Positions 1 to 8,482 of a stretch of 64,000 nucleotides of DNA are shown in pieces. Position numbers and translations under genes: made by a program. Source of the stretch: Chryseobacterium foetidum (GTDB lineage: Bacteria > Bacteroidota > Bacteroidia > Flavobacteriales > Weeksellaceae); assembly GCF_025457425.1 (NCBI RefSeq), contig NZ_JAMXIA010000001.1, positions 62,001-126,000 on the forward strand, read 5' to 3'. The notes under the pieces were generated by a model. That model was not told the origin of the DNA. It did not search any database and worked only from the letters and a program-made list of their open reading frames with translations. How positions within the stretch are numbered: the stretch's first letter is position 1; each line of letters begins with the position of its first letter.

Positions 1-1442
1 TTCATCCGGTGCAACATCGCAATTTTTCGGGAAGTTACTTTGTGCAGTCCATCTTCCATCACGACCACTTTGTGATATTCTTCATAGCTTTTCAAGGCAC
101 TTCCGCCAATCGTGAGAAAATCAATCATTCCTTTCCATTCTTCATCTCTTATTTCCTGAAACGTGTAGACTTTTTTAATTCTTTCATAAACTTCAGCAGG
201 GAAAAATCCGTCACCAACCGCCAAAGTCATTAAGAATTGGACCAAAACATCGAAACACAAAACCAAAGGTTCACGTGGCTCAATGACTTTCTGTTTTACA
301 GCTTCCTTTAAAGCGGCAACTTCGATTAATTCTAAAGAATGCGTCGGGACACAGAATATTTTTGAAGTTTCAAAAGGGGAGTGGCCGCTTCGTCCCGCAC
401 GTTGCAAAAATCTCGCAACACCTTTCGCAGAGCCGATTTGAATGACCGTATCCACAGGTTTAAAATCAATTCCCAAGTCCAAAGAAGATGTGGAAACAAC
501 CGCTTTCAGTTTCCCTGAACTTAAATTTTCCTCAATCCAAATTCTCAGATGCGAATCAATCGAACTGTGGTGAATAGCGATTTGTCCCGCAAAATCTGGA
601 TATGCATTCAGTAAAAGCTGATACCACATTTCGCTCTGACTTCGGGTATTTGTAAAAACAATCGTCGATTTGGATTCTAAAATAATGGGAACCACCTTAT
701 CCGCCAGTTTTTGTCCCAGATGTCCTGCCCAAGGCAACAGTTCAACTTCGTCCGGAAAAACCGAAATAATATCGATTTTCTTGAGTTCTTTAGCTGTAAT
801 TTTTGTTTTCTTAATGTCATACGGAATCAAAACATCCTGCGCTTCATCAAGATTTCCGATGGTTGCCGTGATTCCCCAGATTTTAAGTTTTGGAACATAA
901 TGGAAAAGCTGTGAAATTCCCAATTCAACCATTACGCCCCGTTTTGAACCAAGCAATTCGTGCCACTCATCCACTGCAACGCAATGCATATTGGTGAAGA
1001 ACCGCTGATGATTTTTCTGTCCTAAAAGTAAATGCAGACTTTCGGGAGTCACCACCAAAATCTCGGGCATATTTTTCACCTGTTGTTGACGGACTTTTGG
1101 GTCAGTGTCGCCGTTTCTTACGCCAACAGCCCAATCCAATCCAATCTCATCAATCGCTTCCTGCATTGCTTTGGCGATATCTTTGGCGAGGGAACGAAGT
1201 GGCGTAATCCAAATCATTTTCAGTCCATTTTTATACTTTTCAGGATAAGTCAGGAAATCTGAAATCAAAGCTAAAAATACCGAAAAAGTTTTCCCAAAAC
1301 CGGTCGGAGCCACCACCATTCCGCTGTAGCCACTGCCGAATTTCTGCCAGGTATCGACCTGAAATTTAAAGGGCGAGTTGCCTTTTTCCATCATCCAATT
1401 CTGAATGATTTTAAAGCCTTCGGTATTTTCGTAGTTGCTCAA
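1..1442 (-). CDS. Ligase-associated DEXH-box DNA helicase (Lhr-like), 3' part beyond the window
   Basis: Superfamily 2 DNA helicase of the Lhr-like group that travels with an ATP-dependent ligase. The N-terminal ~480 residues are present; the C-terminal part lies off the left edge. Reading the complement shows the Q-like start of the domain, a Walker A segment APTGFGKT near 1300, and a DEXH box read as VDEWHELL near 960-985. Close to the edge it reads KIAMLHRM, a motif typical of this family. No ATG precedes the conserved N-terminus; TTG at 1442 gives LSNYENTEGF and fits best, with GTG at 1463 as an alternative that would lie inside a repeat arm. It lies 151 bp downstream of the ligase on the same strand. 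Function is inferred from family and neighbours. Confidence 0.85.
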   Translation of the reverse strand, partial: MSNYENTEGFKIIQNWMMEKGNSPFKFQVDTWQKFGSGYSGMVVAPTGFGKTFSVFLALISDFLTYPEKYKNGLKMIWITPLRSLAKDIAKAMQEAIDEIGLDWAVGVRNGDTDPKVRQQQVKNMPEILVVTPESLHLLLGQKNHQRFFTNMHCVAVDEWHELLGSKRGVMVELGISQLFHYVPKLKIWGITATIGNLDEAQDVLIPYDIKKTKITAKELKKIDIISVFPDEVELLPWAGHLGQKLADKVVPIILESKSTIVFTNTRSQSEMWYQLLLNAYPDFAGQIAIHHSSIDSHLRIWIEENLSSGKLKAVVSTSSLDLGIDFKPVDTVIQIGSAKGVARFLQRAGRSGHSPFETSKIFCVPTHSLELIEVAALKEAVKQKVIEPREPLVLCFDVLVQFLMTLAVGDGFFPAEVYERIKKVYTFQEIRDEEWKGMIDFLTIGGSALKSYEEYHKVVVMEDGLHKVTSRKIAMLHRM

Positions 1443-1457
1443 ATTATATTTTTTTTT

Positions 1458-1585
1458 AACCACAAAAGTCACAAAAGATTTTAGTGCGTTTTAGTTATTC
1501 AAAAGTTCAAAAAGCTTTATTCTAAATCTTTTTTGAACTATCTACAGAATCATTTTAAACTTTAGCTTTTGTGACTTTTGTGGTT
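1458..1585. repeat. Intergenic inverted repeat with 20-bp perfect arms
   Basis: The left arm at 1458-1477 begins AACCACAAAAGTCAC and the right arm at 1566-1585 is its exact reverse complement. The ~88 bp between them is AT-rich and contains no gene. Each arm also holds an internal CACAAAAG direct repeat. The size, perfect arms and intergenic position resemble a small palindromic or MITE-like element; it may also fold in the ligase-helicase mRNA. No transposase or target duplication was seen. Confidence 0.7.
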
Positions 1586-1593
1586 GATATTTT

Positions 1594-3174
1594 TTACTGA
1601 ATCAATTTTTTAATCTCTTCAATATCATCAATATCGTTCACGGTTTTATCTTTCCGCCATCTTAAAATTCTTGGGAAACGCAATGCAACACCGCTTTTAT
1701 GACGATTGCTGAAGCCAATTCCTTCAAAGGCAATCTCGAAAACCAATTCAGGCTTCACGGTACGCACGGGGCCGAATTTTTCAATCGCATTTTTATTCAC
1801 AAACTTGCTGACTTCCATTATTTCCTTGTCGGTCAATCCGGAATAGGCTTTCGCAATTGTGACCAGTTTATCTTCACTTTTCACGGCAAAACTGTAATCG
1901 GTGTAGTAGGCGCTGCGTCGTCCGCTTCCTTTCTGAGCGTAAATCAATACCGCATCAATCGTCAACGGACTGATTTTCCATTTCCACCAGTCGCCTTTTT
2001 TTCGTCCGGAATGGTAATGTGAATTTTTCTGTTTCAGCATCAGACCTTCACTATTGATTTCCCGTGAATTTTCTCTGATTAAATCTAATTTGCTCCAATC
2101 ATCGAAATCAATGGCCTGTGAAATTTTAATTTTTTCCGGTGCTTCATTCAGCAACAATTCTTCCAGCATCGCTCTTCTTGCAGAGATTGGTTTTTCCCGT
2201 AAATCTGTTCCTTCCAGTTCCAAAATATCATATGCAAAAACTTCAATAGGAATTTCAGCGAGCATTTTTTTAGTTAAAGTTTTACGGTTTAATCGTTTCT
2301 GTAATTCGTTAAAATTTAAAACGTTACCTTCCTTTACCGCAAGTATTTCTCCATCAATAACGAAATTTCCTTTCATATTCTGAACCACTTCTGCAATTTC
2401 AGGAAACTGTTCTGTTACCAATTCTTCACCACGCGACCAGATGAAAACTTCATCGTTTCTTCTGATAATCTGTCCTCGAATTCCGTCCCATTTGTATTCA
2501 ATGAGCCATTCATCGGGTTTACCCAAATCTTCCAAATCTTTCTCCAGAGGATAAGCCAAACAAAAAGGATAAGGTTTTGAGTTGTCAGGATTAATATTTT
2601 CAGCAGAAATCAGCACTTGGAACGAAACTTCATCAGGTTGCCATTTTCCCATCAGACTGTGCATCAGCGTGCTCGCTTCCTGTCCGGAAAATTTAGTCAG
2701 AGAATTAATTAAAGTCTTAGAAGAAACCCCAATTCTGAAACTTCCACCCAGTAATTTATTGAAAATCAACCGTTCTGTATAATCCAAACCATTCCACGAG
2801 GTAAGAACAAACTCTTTTTTCTCAGCTTCAGTTTTTGTTTTTAAACCAATGATTTCATTCATCCATTCGGACAAGGTTTTTTCGATTTTTTCCGTTGGTG
2901 GCGGAAGAATCAAAGAAATCGTCTCGCCCAAATCACCTACCGAAGAATAGCTTTCCTGAAACAGCCAAAAAGGCAATTGGATAATTTCCAACGCCCATTC
3001 TTTCATATAATTGGTATTCACATTTCGCTTAGGTCTTTTCCCCGTAAACAGAGCGATGAACCATAGTTTATCGTCATCCGGCGCACGCTCAAGATAGTCG
3101 ACGATGGCATCGATTTTAGCATTCGTTTTATTGGTGCTTTCCAAAGCGTTGATAAGTTCAGCGAAATTTCTCAT
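1594..3174 (-). CDS. ATP-dependent DNA ligase
   Basis: Seals DNA nicks using ATP. The protein has 526 residues. An N-terminal DNA-binding region (about 1-200) is followed by the adenylation domain with the nucleotidyltransferase motif EYKWDGIR, where Lys228 is the expected AMP-accepting lysine. Later motifs include VIDGEILA, SEGLMLK and the WWKWK segment, followed by an OB-fold tail ending in the FEIAFEGI and RFPR signatures of bacterial LigB/LigC-like ligases. ATG at 3174. It sits between the MBL-fold exonuclease and the Lhr-like helicase, all on the minus strand, which is the ligase-associated DNA damage response arrangement known from many bacteria. It is distinct from the essential NAD-dependent LigA, which is not in this window. 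Confidence 0.92.
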   Translation of the reverse strand: MRNFAELINALESTNKTNAKIDAIVDYLERAPDDDKLWFIALFTGKRPKRNVNTNYMKEWALEIIQLPFWLFQESYSSVGDLGETISLILPPPTEKIEKTLSEWMNEIIGLKTKTEAEKKEFVLTSWNGLDYTERLIFNKLLGGSFRIGVSSKTLINSLTKFSGQEASTLMHSLMGKWQPDEVSFQVLISAENINPDNSKPYPFCLAYPLEKDLEDLGKPDEWLIEYKWDGIRGQIIRRNDEVFIWSRGEELVTEQFPEIAEVVQNMKGNFVIDGEILAVKEGNVLNFNELQKRLNRKTLTKKMLAEIPIEVFAYDILELEGTDLREKPISARRAMLEELLLNEAPEKIKISQAIDFDDWSKLDLIRENSREINSEGLMLKQKNSHYHSGRKKGDWWKWKISPLTIDAVLIYAQKGSGRRSAYYTDYSFAVKSEDKLVTIAKAYSGLTDKEIMEVSKFVNKNAIEKFGPVRTVKPELVFEIAFEGIGFSNRHKSGVALRFPRILRWRKDKTVNDIDDIEEIKKLIQ

Positions 3175-3197
3175 TTCTGATTTATTTTAATATGTCC

Positions 3198-3230
3198 AAA
3201 CCTTCAAGGTTTCAAAAACCCTGAAGGTTT
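3198..3230. repeat. Short palindromic repeat at the exonuclease 3' end
   Basis: AAACCTTCA at 3198-3206 pairs with TGAAGGTTT at 3222-3230, giving a 9-bp stem. A related half-element occurs at about 55090-55103 (CCCTGAAGGTTTT). It overlaps the stop codon region of the upstream minus-strand exonuclease gene and precedes the ligase start. It looks like one of the interspersed short palindromes of this genome; it may attenuate or stabilise the transcript. Confidence 0.55.
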
Positions 3231-4245
3231 ATTTTGTCGCAACTTCTTTCTCAACAACTTCCTCATCATCATCGCCATACAAAGTTTCCACAACATCAGA
3301 CTTGATTCCAATTTCATTTAAATATTTCGAAAAAACTTCGGTCTGGCCGTGTGTAACGTGAACGATTTCAGCTTCTGTAGCTTTGATGGCTTGCAATAAT
3401 CCTTTCCAGTCGGCGTGGTCGCTCATCGGGAAACCGGCATCCATACTTCGCCATCTTCTGGCACCACGAACCTGCATCCAACCTGAGCAAATGGCTGTCG
3501 CCGCATCAGGAATTTTCTTAATCACATTGCTGTCCACCAAAGCTGGCGGAACAATGACAATATCGCCGGCAACATGCTTGATACTTTCCCTGAAATCAGG
3601 AACTTCATAATCAGGAAGTACGATTCCAACCTCTTCAAAAGCCTTATTCAATTTTCCAATCGAGTAGTGGACGTGAATTTTTCCCATTCCTTCAACCGCT
3701 TTCATAATTCTTTGAGCTTTCCCCAAAGAATAACCGATGAAAACAGAAGTCTTTTGATTTTCCTGATTTCTTAGAACCCAATTTTGGAGTTTTTTATTCA
3801 AGTCCTCAACTTCAAGCCAGTTGTAAATGGGAAGTCCGAATGTACTTTCAGTAACAAATTCATTGCATTTCACCAACTCAAAAGGTGTACTCAATCCATC
3901 ATCCTGCACTTTATAATCTCCTGAAATTACGCTCACGTAACCTCTGTATTCCAGACGAATCTGAGCCGAACCAATAATATGACCAGCCGGATGCATTGAA
4001 AGTTTGACGCCGTTAATGTCTAAAACCTCACCGTACTGCAAGGTTTGACATTCGATATCCGGGGAAATTCTTTGATGTAAAATCGGTTTTGTGAAATGGT
4101 GACAAAGGTATTTTTTCATTCCCCAACGGGCGTGATCGGCGTGTCCGTGCGTAATGACCGCATAATCTACGGGTCTCCAAGGGTCAATATAAAATTTCCC
4201 CTGCGGACAGTAAATACCTTTGTTTGTGAATGTAATGAGTTTCAA
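3229..4245 (-). CDS. Ligase-associated DNA damage response exonuclease (MBL fold)
   Basis: Metallo-beta-lactamase fold nuclease of the beta-CASP-like (SNM1/Pso2-related) group, 338 residues, predicted to trim DNA ends before ligation. The zinc-binding motif is HGHADH (His33-His38). Further metal-site segments are HPAGHIIGSAQ, SGDYK, the MSDHADW segment and the C-terminal HVTHGQ. The start gives MKLITFTNKGIYCPQGKFYIDPW, typical for the family. It is the first gene of the ligase-helicase cluster, 54 bp ahead of the ligase. Assignment rests on motifs and on the characteristic neighbourhood. Confidence 0.9.
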   Translation of the reverse strand: MKLITFTNKGIYCPQGKFYIDPWRPVDYAVITHGHADHARWGMKKYLCHHFTKPILHQRISPDIECQTLQYGEVLDINGVKLSMHPAGHIIGSAQIRLEYRGYVSVISGDYKVQDDGLSTPFELVKCNEFVTESTFGLPIYNWLEVEDLNKKLQNWVLRNQENQKTSVFIGYSLGKAQRIMKAVEGMGKIHVHYSIGKLNKAFEEVGIVLPDYEVPDFRESIKHVAGDIVIVPPALVDSNVIKKIPDAATAICSGWMQVRGARRWRSMDAGFPMSDHADWKGLLQAIKATEAEIVHVTHGQTEVFSKYLNEIGIKSDVVETLYGDDDEEVVEKEVATK

Positions 4246-4292
4246 AAGTGTGTTGATTGGTGTGTCTCTGAATATTCAAAAACCTAACCAAA

Positions 4293-4652
4293 TTACTTTT
4301 TCTCAATACTTTTCTGTAAATCGCTCCACGCGCCGCCGTTGTATACTTTTTTGAAGCCTTTTTCCTTTAAAATAGATTCCACTTTTACACTTCGTAAACC
4401 GTGCGAACAGACGGTAATATAAGTTTTGTCTGGATCGAGTTCGGTATATCTATCTCTGATGGTTCCTAAAGAAATATTTTGTGAACCGGAAATATGTCCC
4501 ATTTCAAATTCTTTTTCAGTTCGGACATCGAGAATAATGGCGCCGTTTTTAATTAATTTATCTAAACCATCGTCTAAAGTCTGATATTTATAAACTCGGT
4601 AAACAACGTAAATCAGTAGGATGATGCCACAAAAAATCAGGATATTCTTCAT
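4293..4652 (-). CDS. Membrane-anchored rhodanese-like protein
   Basis: A 119-residue single-domain rhodanese with an N-terminal membrane helix (about residues 4-19). The domain shows the LDVRTEKEFEMGHI segment and an active-site loop CSHGLR with catalytic Cys82, as in sulfurtransferases that carry a persulfide. The globular part probably faces the periplasm or the cytoplasmic membrane surface; orientation cannot be told. ATG at 4652 overlaps the end of the preceding DUF3817 gene (TAA at 4649) by 4 bp, so the two are translationally coupled. Physiological sulfur donor and acceptor are unknown. Confidence 0.85.
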   Translation of the reverse strand: MKNILIFCGIILLIYVVYRVYKYQTLDDGLDKLIKNGAIILDVRTEKEFEMGHISGSQNISLGTIRDRYTELDPDKTYITVCSHGLRSVKVESILKEKGFKKVYNGGAWSDLQKSIEKK

Positions 4653-4951
4653 AATTTGCTCAGTATTTTTTTATCAATGTAAAATGTTCCGAAAGGAATA
4701 ATGCACGCCAGAAGAACTTTCCCGGTGGTTTCTTTGAACTTCCAGTTTTGTTCGACGCCGACACTTAAAGTATTAAATAGAAACAGGAGAAATAAAGCGC
4801 CGTGAATAGGTCCCATCATTTTTACCAAAGCCGGATTGTCAAATGCGTATTTCAGCGGAACCGCAATGAATACTAAGGTAAGTAAAGAAATTCCCTCAAG
4901 AATGGCAATGATTCTCAAACGCCCGATTTTGGTTTTAAATAAATCAATCAT
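4649..4951 (-). CDS. DUF3817-like integral membrane protein
   Basis: About 100 residues with three predicted membrane segments (AILEGISLLTLVFIAVPLKY, a central LFLLFLFNTL helix and a C-terminal helix). The sequence MMGPIHGALFLLF matches the DUF3817 family, whose function is not known. The better start is ATG at 4951, two bases after the stop of the preceding gene; an upstream in-frame start at 4996 would overlap that gene and adds residues the family lacks. Middle gene of a three-gene operon with the membrane protein at 4954 and the rhodanese. Confidence 0.8.
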   Translation of the reverse strand: MIDLFKTKIGRLRIIAILEGISLLTLVFIAVPLKYAFDNPALVKMMGPIHGALFLLFLFNTLSVGVEQNWKFKETTGKVLLACIIPFGTFYIDKKILSKL

Positions 4952-4953
4952 AA

Positions 4954-5412
4954 TTATCTGAAATAAGGTCTGTTGGCGAGCGGTGAAAATGGCCACGGAA
5001 TGGCGATGAAAATAATGATTAAAGCAATAACGAAATAAATCAACATCGTTTTAAACTTCTCTTTATCAGTTGTTTTTCGTTTGGAAACTGATGAGCCGAT
5101 TGTTATTAAAATAATGGAAAACAACATCAGAAAAATATGAATCATCCCGAAAAACAGTAAATCAAAAGATTCTTTAGCTTGATTGAAATTCTTCCAAAAG
5201 TATCTGATAATTGGACTTTGAGAATATAATGTAATTCCCAAAACCAACTGTATATGCGCAATCGTAGCAGTCCAGTGTCTGGCTGAATCGTCTGTTTTAG
5301 AAAATTTTGTATTGCTGAAATAACCTCTGTAAGCTCTAAAAATTGAGTAAAGCAAACTCAGTAAAACCAGCCAGCGAAAGATTGAATGTAGAAATGTAAG
5401 CGTCTGATACAT
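4954..5412 (-). CDS. Four-helix integral membrane protein, function unknown
   Basis: 152 residues with about four transmembrane helices, starting MYQTLTFLHSIFRWLVLLSL. Histidines lie within or near helices (His9, a TATIAHIQL segment and GMIHIFLM), a pattern seen in cytochrome b-like membrane proteins, but haem binding is only a guess. First gene of the operon with DUF3817 and rhodanese. A -7 box reading TATCTTTG on the minus strand (5434-5441) and a large palindrome at 5446-5471 lie immediately upstream, so expression is probably controlled by the adjacent TetR regulator. Confidence 0.75.
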   Translation of the reverse strand: MYQTLTFLHSIFRWLVLLSLLYSIFRAYRGYFSNTKFSKTDDSARHWTATIAHIQLVLGITLYSQSPIIRYFWKNFNQAKESFDLLFFGMIHIFLMLFSIILITIGSSVSKRKTTDKEKFKTMLIYFVIALIIIFIAIPWPFSPLANRPYFR

Positions 5413-5445
5413 TGTTTTAAAATTTCAATGCAACAAAGATAAAAT

Positions 5446-5471
5446 AAAAACATACTAATTAGTATGTTTTT
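5446..5471. promoter_or_regulatory. Perfect 26-bp palindrome, candidate TetR operator
   Basis: A fully symmetrical sequence centred on CATACTAATTAGTATG, without a loop. It lies 34 bp upstream of the start at 5412 and just downstream of the TetR stop at 5482. On the minus strand a flavobacterial -7 box (TATCTTTG, 5434-5441) begins five bases downstream of it, so the -33 region falls inside the palindrome. That is the usual geometry for repression. TetR dimers bind palindromes of this kind; the pairing with the neighbour at 5482-6072 is inference. Confidence 0.65.
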
Positions 5472-5481
5472 GAATAAAAAA

Positions 5482-6072
5482 TTATTTTAAACTATCGAAA
5501 TAATTCTTAAGTCCTTTCAAATAAACGAGATACACCGATTTAGAGTTTTCTAATTTTCCCAAATTTCTCACACCCCAATAACCCGACATCACGAAAACAG
5601 CAATCTCTTTTGCATTCACATCTTTTCTGACCGTGCCATCAAGTTGAGCCTTTTCAATCGCGTCGATCATTGTTTTTTCCCAGTCGAGAGAGAGTGTGTT
5701 GAGTGCTTTTGTAAAATCAATGTTCCAAGGTGCCATTTCCTGCGTGAAATTGGAGGCTGGACAACCGTATTCTACTTTTAAATCTTCACTTTCAATAAGT
5801 AAATAATAAAGCATACCGTGAATTATGTCCAGCGGATTTCCCTCATTTTTAAAAGGTTCAATAAAATTGTTTTTAAAAGTCGGAATCATCAGTTCATTGA
5901 GAATCGCCAGTCCCATCTCGTCTTTCGTTTTAAAATGATAATAGAACGCACCCTTGGTAACCTGCGTGGTTGCGATGATCTCATCCACACTGGTCGTCTG
6001 ATAACCTTTTTGGTAAATCAAATCAAATGCTTTTCGGAGAATATTCAAACGGGTTTCCTGTGATTTTTTCAT
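5482..6072 (-). CDS. TetR/AcrR family transcriptional regulator
   Basis: About 196 residues. The N-terminal helix-turn-helix reads MKKSQETRLNILRKAFDLI, then GYQTTSVDEIIATTQVTKGAFYYHF, the standard TetR DNA-binding signature. The remaining helices form a ligand-binding domain including GCPASNFTQEM, as in the YxaF/AcrR-like group. The start at 6072 is chosen because the HTH begins there; an upstream frame to 6150 adds 26 non-conserved residues. The likely target is the palindrome at 5446-5471 in front of the membrane/rhodanese operon. The ligand is unknown. Confidence 0.9.
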   Translation of the reverse strand: MKKSQETRLNILRKAFDLIYQKGYQTTSVDEIIATTQVTKGAFYYHFKTKDEMGLAILNELMIPTFKNNFIEPFKNEGNPLDIIHGMLYYLLIESEDLKVEYGCPASNFTQEMAPWNIDFTKALNTLSLDWEKTMIDAIEKAQLDGTVRKDVNAKEIAVFVMSGYWGVRNLGKLENSKSVYLVYLKGLKNYFDSLK

Positions 6073-6120
6073 AAAATACCAATTGGTCTGTTTTGCAAAG
6101 GAACAAAATTTTGATACAAT

Positions 6121-6146
6121 AAAAAAGAGCTGTAAAAACAACTCTT
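6121..6146 (-). terminator. Intrinsic terminator of the PRISE reductase gene
   Basis: On the minus strand AAGAGTTG and CAGCTCTT form an 8-bp stem with one G-T pair and a short loop, followed by a run of six T. It lies 9 bp past the stop of the reductase gene at 6155. Confidence 0.7.
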
Positions 6147-6154
6147 CCAAATAT

Positions 6155-7231
6155 TTACGGTATAATCTTTTCTTCCTTCAGTTTTTTAAACAGATCAAAA
6201 AAAGATTCTTCGGTGTTCTGAAATTCTTTGAATCCTGCTTTCCGGCTGTTGGTCATATCCGTCATCACTTCCAGCGGTCTTCCTAAATCCAAATCGGTAT
6301 GCCATGCGGAAGAAAGTCTTTCCAATTTTTCTTCTTTCAAATTATATTTCTTTACGATTTGGCTCCAGATTTCCCGGTTGCCTTGCATTTCTATTTCAAG
6401 AGGTCTGATTTCATTTTCGAAACCTGTTGCTTCAATTCCAAAATAATCTGCCAATCTAAACCAAAGCCATTTCCATCTGAAAATATCTCCGTTTGTAATA
6501 TTGAATGCTTTGTTTTTCGCTTCTTCAGTTGTCGCAGCCCAAACCAGTTGTTTAGCCAAAATTCTTGCATCCGTGACATCAGAAATTCCGTTCCATTGGG
6601 CAGATGATCCCGGCCAAATAAACTGACGACCTGTTTCTTTGCAAATGCTTGCATACACCGCTAAAGTTGTTCCCAAATTCATCGCATTTCCCACTGCATA
6701 GCCGATAACGGTATGTGGTCTGTGAATGCTCCATGTAAATCCTTCTCTTTGAGAAGCCGTATAAACTTCATCTTCCTGAGCGTAATAAAAATTGGGTAGC
6801 GGAAGCCGTGGCTGCTCTTCTCTCAAAGGCGTTTCGGGTAGTTTTCCTTCTTTTGCATACGCTTCAAACGGTCCTAAATAATGCTTTAAACCCGTAACCA
6901 AAGCCACGTGCTGCACCGATTTTTTTGGAGATAAAACGTTCAGTAGATTTCTTACCAAAGCACTGTTGATTCTGATATTTTCTTCTTCAGTATCATTTCG
7001 CATCCACGTTGTGAAAAATACGTGGGTGGGATCGATGTTTTCCAAAGCGGTTTCTAAACTTTCAATGTCTGATAGATCTGCTTTAACAGAAATTAGTCCG
7101 TTGATATTGTTGTTGGTATTTCGGGAGATTCCGTAAGTAGTCCAGCCTTGGGATAGAAGTTCGTTGGCGAGATTGCTTCCCGTAATTCCGGTGGCACCAA
7201 CGACTAATGCTATGTTTTTATTGTTTTCCAT
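6155..7231 (-). CDS. PRISE-family SDR, NAD(P)H-dependent enone reductase
   Basis: 358 residues of the short-chain dehydrogenase superfamily, close to the progesterone 5-beta-reductase/iridoid synthase (PRISE) group that reduces 1,4-enones. The nucleotide-binding motif GATGITGSN lies at residues 12-20. The characteristic TGLKHYLGPFE contains Lys116, and NFYY (147-150) supplies the catalytic Tyr; Lys and Tyr replace the usual YxxxK. Further family segments are WSIHRPHTVIGY and FNITNGDIFRWKWLW. It is cytosolic with no signal peptide. It lies between a Crp/Fnr regulator and a TetR regulator with 82-96 bp gaps. The true substrate is unknown; bacterial members reduce small enones. Confidence 0.85.
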   Translation of the reverse strand: MENNKNIALVVGATGITGSNLANELLSQGWTTYGISRNTNNNINGLISVKADLSDIESLETALENIDPTHVFFTTWMRNDTEEENIRINSALVRNLLNVLSPKKSVQHVALVTGLKHYLGPFEAYAKEGKLPETPLREEQPRLPLPNFYYAQEDEVYTASQREGFTWSIHRPHTVIGYAVGNAMNLGTTLAVYASICKETGRQFIWPGSSAQWNGISDVTDARILAKQLVWAATTEEAKNKAFNITNGDIFRWKWLWFRLADYFGIEATGFENEIRPLEIEMQGNREIWSQIVKKYNLKEEKLERLSSAWHTDLDLGRPLEVMTDMTNSRKAGFKEFQNTEESFFDLFKKLKEEKIIP

Positions 7232-7327
7232 TATGTAAAATTTATTCTACAAATTTAGAATGATGAAAAGCGAAAGCACTTGATCTAAGTCATGAGTTGC
7301 GACGAATTTAAAATTCAGGATTTAAAT

Positions 7328-7915
7328 TTAAAGTTGGTTTTTTAACAGAAGTTTTTTACGGATTCTGCTGACGGTTTCAGGGGCTAAACCTAAGAATGAA
7401 GCAATCAGATTGTGTGGAATTCTTTTAATGACTTCCGGACTTTTTTTAGAAAATTCAAGGTATTTTTCTTCGGCAGTGAAGCTGTTGGAAGCAATCAAAC
7501 GGTAATCTTTCGTAACCAGACTGTTTTGATACAAAATCCTGAAATATCTGTCCATCACAGGAATTTTCAGCATTAATTTTTCATAATCGTCGAGACTGAT
7601 GATGAGCAATTCTGTTTCTTCGACGGCATCAATATTCAAAACTGCCTTTTCCTGACTGATAAAACTTTTAAAATCTGAAATCCACCAGCCTTCAAACGCA
7701 AACATGTTGATGTTTTCACCACCTTTTTCATCCACAAAATACGATTTTAATAAGCCTTTAAGCACGAAGGAAAGATGTGTACAGACATCACCTTCCTGCA
7801 GCAGAAACTGTTTTCGCTTCAGATTTTTAACTGTAAAAAAAGACTGCAGATCAATTTTTTCTACATCGGTAAGCTGCACTTTATTTTGAACATGAGAAAT
7901 GAGAACTTCAAACAT
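7328..7915 (-). CDS. Crp/Fnr family transcriptional regulator
   Basis: 195 residues. The N-terminal cyclic-nucleotide-binding-type beta barrel covers residues ~1-120 (segments FLLQEGDVCTHLSFVLKGLL and ELLIISLDDYEKL). The C-terminal helix-turn-helix contains IPHNLIASFLGLAPETVSRIRKKL. No Cys cluster typical of oxygen-sensing Fnr is evident. Many Bacteroidota carry such short regulators next to small redox enzymes; here DoxX lies upstream and the enone reductase downstream. The effector is unknown. Confidence 0.88.
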   Translation of the reverse strand: MFEVLISHVQNKVQLTDVEKIDLQSFFTVKNLKRKQFLLQEGDVCTHLSFVLKGLLKSYFVDEKGGENINMFAFEGWWISDFKSFISQEKAVLNIDAVEETELLIISLDDYEKLMLKIPVMDRYFRILYQNSLVTKDYRLIASNSFTAEEKYLEFSKKSPEVIKRIPHNLIASFLGLAPETVSRIRKKLLLKNQL

Positions 7916-8009
7916 TTAGAAATTTATAAAACAAAATTAAGGTTTCTCGACAGACTTTTGAAATCATAAAAACTGATTCAACACTTTCATGTTTCGTTTC
8001 TGTCGTCGA

Positions 8010-8405
8010 TTATATTACAGGTTGATTTTCCTGAGGGCTATTTTTAATATAAAACCAAAGAAGTACAAATAAATACAAAGAATGGAGTAGCTGTGCTTCG
8101 ATTGCCGACCAGTTTTCAACGGAGCTGCTTCCCAAAATCAGGATGCTCATCAGGGCAAGTGATGCGTAGATTGTCGGTTTCGGTTTAAAACCAATCAACA
8201 GCACAATTCCCAGAATCGCTTCTAAAAAAGGCAACAGGTATCCGAAAGGTGTGATTAATATGTCAGGAATCACTGATTTCTCCATAGATTTTACCATTCC
8301 TTCGGTGAAGGTCTGCAGTTTTGGAATTCTTACCAATCCATGTCCTGCCAAAGAAATGGCAATGGGAAGTCTCAGGAAGAAAAAGAGGGTTTTGAAGTCT
8401 TTCAT
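8010..8405 (-). CDS. DoxX family membrane protein
   Basis: 131 residues with four predicted membrane helices. The N-terminal FLRLPIAISLAGHGLVRIPK and the central PFGYLLPFLEAILGIVLLIGF are typical of DoxX-like proteins, which are often linked to redox or thiosulfate metabolism without a firm role. It has its own gap of 77 bp from the upstream dehydrogenase, so cotranscription is possible. The last residues (KNSPQENQPVI) are hydrophilic. Confidence 0.82.
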   Translation of the reverse strand: MKDFKTLFFFLRLPIAISLAGHGLVRIPKLQTFTEGMVKSMEKSVIPDILITPFGYLLPFLEAILGIVLLIGFKPKPTIYASLALMSILILGSSSVENWSAIEAQLLHSLYLFVLLWFYIKNSPQENQPVI

Positions 8406-8482
8406 AGTTTTTTGGTTGGGTGTTTGAAGTGGGAAGATGGGAGATGTAAGCGGGAAGTTTGGATGCTTCTTTTAAAATATAT

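Noticed and set aside
5446..5471. Terminator of the TetR gene
   Set aside because: The palindrome has no loop, sits over the next gene's -33 region and is symmetrical; an operator explains it better.
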